A stretch of 51,841 bases of DNA from Methanobacterium sp. UBA353 (GTDB lineage: Archaea; Methanobacteriota; Methanobacteria; Methanobacteriales; Methanobacteriaceae): NCBI GenBank assembly GCA_002496805.1, contig DALO01000005.1:1-51841 (forward strand). The letters are read 5' to 3'. Under the pieces are notes generated by a model that searched no databases, was not told the DNA's origin, and saw only the letters and a list, made by a program, of their open reading frames with translations. Position numbers and translations under genes: made by a program. Numbering within the stretch: position 1 is the first letter of the stretch; every line of letters begins with the position of its first letter. This document shows positions 48,760 to 51,841 of this stretch, one piece after another.

Positions 48760-48827
48760 TCATCACCCTCCACCATCCTTCGAAGAAAACTAATTCTAAT
48801 AAAACTACCACTAATTCCAAGAAACCA

Positions 48828-49460
48828 ATGGATCTGATTATGGAAAACCTTCAAAACCTTTATGATTTGAGGGTGTTTGAAAACAGAGATCCCTATCGGG
48901 TGTTAATTAGAACCATCCTATCACAGAGAACCAGGGATCAAAACACTGACCTTGCTTCTAAGCAACTTTTTTCTCAATACAAAACCATGACTGACATAGC
49001 CAATGCTGACCCAGCCCAACTGGAGCCTTTAATTCGCCCTGCTGGTTTTTACCATGTTAAGGCCAGGAGGATTGTGGAAGTTTCCCGAAAGCTTCTGAAT
49101 GAATTCAAAGGCAAAGTTCCCAGTACCACTAAAGGTCTCCTGGAACTTCCAGGAGTGGGACGTAAAACTGCCAACTGCGTACTGGTCTACGGATTTCAAA
49201 AACCAGCCATACCAGTAGATGTTCATGTTCACCGTATAAGTAACCGATTAGGATTGGTCACCACTGAAAAGCCTGAAGAAACCGAGAAAGAACTCGAAAA
49301 AATAGTTCCAAAAGAGTACTGGATTGATCTTAACGATTTAATGGTGCAATTTGGACAGACAATCTGCCGGCCCCAATCACCCTTACATGATGAATGTCCC
49401 CTCCAAGATTGCTGTGATTTTTACCAAACCCAGGTTAAAGAAGAGAATATTAAAGAATAA
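48828..49460 (+). CDS. nth: Endonuclease III
   Basis: This 210-residue DNA glycosylase/AP lyase removes oxidised pyrimidines. The helix-hairpin-helix LPGVGRKTAN holds the catalytic Lys113, and VDVHVHR holds Asp131, 18 residues later as in E. coli. The C-terminal Fe-S loop normally reads C-x6-C-x2-C-x5-C; here the residues are Cys180, His187, Cys190 and Cys196, so the second ligand is His. An adjacent Cys195 could substitute. ATG at 48840 is an alternative start with GGATC upstream. Apart from the ligand change the protein looks complete. Confidence 0.9.
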   Translation: MDLIMENLQNLYDLRVFENRDPYRVLIRTILSQRTRDQNTDLASKQLFSQYKTMTDIANADPAQLEPLIRPAGFYHVKARRIVEVSRKLLNEFKGKVPSTTKGLLELPGVGRKTANCVLVYGFQKPAIPVDVHVHRISNRLGLVTTEKPEETEKELEKIVPKEYWIDLNDLMVQFGQTICRPQSPLHDECPLQDCCDFYQTQVKEENIKE

Positions 49461-49543
49461 ACAAATCAATCAACTCTACCCAATACAAACTTTCTTCGGA
49501 TCGTTTATTTATCCATTAGTAATTGTTGAAAACTAAATCGATA

Positions 49544-49561
49544 CTGTCAAAAACTTGGGGT
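49544..49561 (+). repeat. Left terminal inverted repeat of the IS
   Basis: CTGTCAAAAACTTGGGGT; 17 bases match the reverse complement of 1044-1060 exactly. Confidence 0.85.
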
Positions 49562-49856
49562 GTTTTTTGAAATTTATGTTTTTATAAATAAATTCTTTAA
49601 TTCTTGTTTAAATTTCTTATTTTATGAAATACAAGCCTAAACTATTATAATAAGTGGAGCAATGTATTTTATATGAGTAGTACAAAAAAAACTTGCTCGG
49701 ATAAATGATTTATCTGATCAGAGTTACGAACTTTCCTATTTTATATTAAAGTTTATCTAAATATAAGGAAAACCATTTAAAATCGGTTCAAAAAGATGAT
49801 ATGGTATTTGAATCATTGAATTCATGGTATGAAAATGGATGTTTATTCATCTTGAG

Positions 49857-50345
49857 ATGATTGTTTCTTTTTGTCAGGAGTGTTTCAGTAAACATGCGAT
49901 TAAAAGATGGAGTTAAAGAAAGAAAACTTTATTTTTATCATGAAAGAGTTGTTAACACCGAAATTCAAATCAATAAGTGTAAAAGAATGTGCTAAAAAGT
50001 TTAAAACAAACATTTCAGATGAGAATAGTAACTTTACACATGAATTCAAAGAAAAATGCATAGAATTTGATTTATTCTTCGGATCCAAACGTAAAATTGC
50101 CTATAAAAATTAAAAAGACACACAAATCAATATTTTCAGGACAAACAACTAGAAACTGGATCCTCGGATTAAATCCAGGAACCCCCTTATTCTAAATATA
50201 CATCAAATAAATCTGTAAAACTTTTTCCAAAAAACATTTCTTAAAACCACTAAACCGATGATGAATATATAAAAGGGGGAGGTAATGTCATGAAAAAATA
50301 TCAGAAAATAAATTTTAAACCAGATAAAGGTTTTCAACATACAAA
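49857..50345 (+). pseudogene. Transposase remnant
   Basis: The start (GAGATG, then FCQECFSKHAIK) matches the transposase at 20. A one-base shift after ATTAAAA moves the frame to a 68-residue piece containing SNFTHEFKEKCIE and FFGSKRKIAYK, nearly identical to the first copy. After the segment like ENWILG the middle is deleted, and the similarity resumes near 50260 with the last 30 codons (GNVMKKYQK and DKGFQ in the old frame). Not functional. Confidence 0.8.
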
Positions 50346-50381
50346 CCTCAATTTTTTGACGATGTCCCGATTAATTAGTTA

Positions 50382-50394
50382 CTTATAAATATAA
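50382..50394 (+). promoter_or_regulatory. TATA box of the adhesin-like gene
   Basis: CTTATAAATATAA lies just after the IS remnant, with a start expected near 50410 and the coding region at 50446. Confidence 0.45.
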
Positions 50395-50445
50395 TAAATG
50401 GGTATAGATTGATTTTTACGGCCAGTGATTTTTTTTAAATGGAGC

Positions 50446-51841
50446 ATGAAGGAGGTGAAAAAGATTAGAAAACAAAAGAGTTTTAAGACTCCGAATAAGA
50501 TTTTGATTTCATTCGTGCTTTTAAGTTTAACCATTCTTTTTTCAGTGTCAACTGTTTTTGCAGATCCGGGTGTTATATATGTTAATAATCAGACTGGAAA
50601 CGACACTTGGGATGGGCAAAGCGACACTTGGAACGGTACCAGTGGGCCGAAACTCAGCATTCGAAGCGCAACAGAAGCCGTCACCAGCGGTGGGACAGTT
50701 AACATTGCAGACGGAATCTACAATGGAGCAAACAACCGAGGAATAACCATTGACAAGGACATGACCATCACTGGGCAAAGCCAAACCAGTACAATAATCA
50801 ACGGAGAAAAAGCTAACCGAATATTCTACATAAACAGCGGAGTAACAGCATTCATTCAAAACCTGACCATCAACGGAACAATAACACAAGAAGCTGGTGC
50901 CGCTATCATTAATTATGGTAATGTGACTGTGACCAACTCTACATTCACCAACAACACCGCAATTTGGGGTGGTGCTATCTACAATTATAGTACTGTCACC
51001 GTGGCAGACTCTACATTCACTAACAACACAGTAAACAATTATGGTGGAGTTATCCACAATGATCATGGTACTGTGACTGTGACCAACTCTACATTCAACA
51101 ACAACACTGCAAAATATGGTGGTGGTGCTATCATGAATTATTATGGGACTTTGACTGTGACTGGTTCTACATTTACCAACAACACCTCAAACAATGATGG
51201 TGGTGCTATCTACAATGAAGGTACTGGTTATGTGAATTTCAACAGAATCGTTGGAAACACCGCAGCTAATGGTGATGCTATCTACAATTATTCCGGTAAT
51301 TTGGATGCTACCAATAATTGGTGGGGCTCCAACACAAACCCCAAAGATATCACAAACCTCATCGCAGGTAATGTTGATGGTGTGCATGCTGACCCGTGGA
51401 TTGTGCTAACTATAGCTGCAGATCCAACAACCATCAATAATCTTGACACATCACAGGTTACAGCAGATTTAAACCATAACTCCGACAATACGGATATTTC
51501 CGGTCAAGGCTTACCTGAAGGTATACCAGTAACATTTACAGCCACAAACGGGACCATGAACCCTGCATCAAGCAGTACAGTTAATGGTGCGGCCGTGTCC
51601 ACTTTCACAGCAAACAAATCCGGCACTGCTACTGTTAATGCTACAGTTGATTTGCAAACGGTTTCAGTTGATATCAACATAAACAAAGCACCAACCCAGC
51701 TATCAGTATCTGATACGGCTGGTGTTAACAATGAAACCATCAATTTAACTGCGACCTTATCTGCCACAAACAACAACCCTGTAATTGGTAAAGAAATAAC
51801 TTTCCAAGTAAACGGTTCAACAGTAGGAACAGCAAACACAG
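50446..51841 (+). CDS. Adhesin-like surface protein, 5' part
   Basis: Open to the window end (465 codons seen). It has a signal peptide (basic KKIRKQKSFKTPNKI, then LISFVLLSLTILFSVSTVFA). Residues 42-330 form a right-handed beta-helix with repeats like TVTNSTFTNNTA and GGAIYN, as in archaeal and Chlamydia-type polymorphic surface proteins. An Ig-like region then begins (VTFTATNGTMNPASSS, NKAPTQLSV). It is rich in Thr and Asn. ATG at 50446 and GTG at 50455 are both possible; a near-perfect GGAGGTGA overlaps the GTG, and GGAG also lies ten bases before it. Likely exported to the cell surface for adhesion. Its promoter lies next to an IS remnant, consistent with variable surface loci. Confidence 0.82.
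   Translation, partial: MKEVKKIRKQKSFKTPNKILISFVLLSLTILFSVSTVFADPGVIYVNNQTGNDTWDGQSDTWNGTSGPKLSIRSATEAVTSGGTVNIADGIYNGANNRGITIDKDMTITGQSQTSTIINGEKANRIFYINSGVTAFIQNLTINGTITQEAGAAIINYGNVTVTNSTFTNNTAIWGGAIYNYSTVTVADSTFTNNTVNNYGGVIHNDHGTVTVTNSTFNNNTAKYGGGAIMNYYGTLTVTGSTFTNNTSNNDGGAIYNEGTGYVNFNRIVGNTAANGDAIYNYSGNLDATNNWWGSNTNPKDITNLIAGNVDGVHADPWIVLTIAADPTTINNLDTSQVTADLNHNSDNTDISGQGLPEGIPVTFTATNGTMNPASSSTVNGAAVSTFTANKSGTATVNATVDLQTVSVDININKAPTQLSVSDTAGVNNETINLTATLSATNNNPVIGKEITFQVNGSTVGTANT

Larger units (their letters stand above)
49544..50362 (+). mobile_element. Second, internally deleted IS copy
   Basis: The left end CTGTCAAAAACTTGGGGT at 49544-49561 is the inverted partner of the terminus at 1041-1060. 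The right end (AATTTTTTGAC at 50350-50360) is degenerate. Inside is a transposase remnant. At about 819 bp against an expected 1.35 kb, roughly 535 bp from the middle of the transposase are missing. Same orientation as the copy at the left edge of the window. No clear target-site duplication is seen. Confidence 0.85.

Noticed and set aside
50548..51839. Several long minus-strand frames opposite the adhesin gene
   Set aside because: They are shadows of the repetitive Thr/Asn-rich plus-strand frame and lack initiation signals.

Overview
The window is a piece of an AT-rich archaeal chromosome, most likely a Methanobacterium-like methanogen (order Methanobacteriales). The evidence is archaeal-type ValS, PheT and SecF/SecD, PyrI, DUF166, an F420-dependent NADP reductase, GGTG/GGAGG Shine-Dalgarno sites, frequent TATA boxes of the archaeal kind about 25 bp before inferred starts, several probably leaderless genes, and a tRNA gene without encoded CCA. 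No taxon can be proved from the sequence alone.

Layout. (1) 1-14,982 is an accessory, defence-rich and heavily decayed region. It holds the right part of an insertion sequence (IS) whose end lies inside a type IIG restriction-modification gene, and that gene carries two further frameshifts. Next come a large STAND NTPase of the Avs kind split by a one-base frameshift, a two-helix zinc-ribbon membrane protein, three related VapC loci (one frameshifted), tiny gene relics including a family-B DNA polymerase motif, a broken HTH regulator, a CPBP membrane protease and a broken ATPase. (2) 15,028-20,400 is a redox cluster: epoxide hydrolase, aspartate dehydrogenase (frameshifted), two short-chain dehydrogenases (SDR; one frameshifted), F420:NADP oxidoreductase and a divergent HxlR regulator (frameshifted). 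(3) 20,422-21,831 holds two more toxin-antitoxin loci: RHH-VapC, and MNT-HEPN in which the antitoxin has an in-frame stop while the toxin looks intact. (4) 22,253-30,446 holds signalling and small housekeeping genes (multi-PAS protein, zinc-ribbon protein, TPR protein, MntP, SpoIIE-type phosphatase, TrmO) with two candidate structured RNAs between them. (5) 30,447-33,845 holds a third candidate structured RNA, a 46-bp tandem repeat, tRNA-Gln(CUG), an ArsR regulator and two genes of unknown role. (6) 34,097-49,460 is intact core genome: argB, DUF166, argC, flavodoxin, secF-secD, pyrI, yjbQ, pheT, valS, aroA, a small GTPase and nth. (7) 49,544-50,362 is a second, internally deleted copy of the same IS, followed by the start of a large adhesin-like surface protein that runs off the window.

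How the genes fit together. Regions 1 and 3 read as a defence and toxin-antitoxin island in decay. Eleven loci left of 21.5 kb carry frameshifts or in-frame stops, while none of the core genes from 34 to 49.5 kb does; a uniform sequencing-error rate does not easily explain that. For almost every frameshift, restoring one base (or removing one copy of a 7-bp duplication) returns the family's normal length, which suggests recent inactivation. In region 2, NADP-dependent dehydrogenases next to an F420:NADP oxidoreductase suggest exchange of electrons between an organic substrate and the methanogen's F420 pool; the substrate is unknown.

The best candidates for undescribed biology are the Avs-like protein, the intact HEPN toxin beside a broken antitoxin, the three structured-RNA candidates at 24.8, 25.7 and 30.7 kb, and the SDR-Fno cluster.
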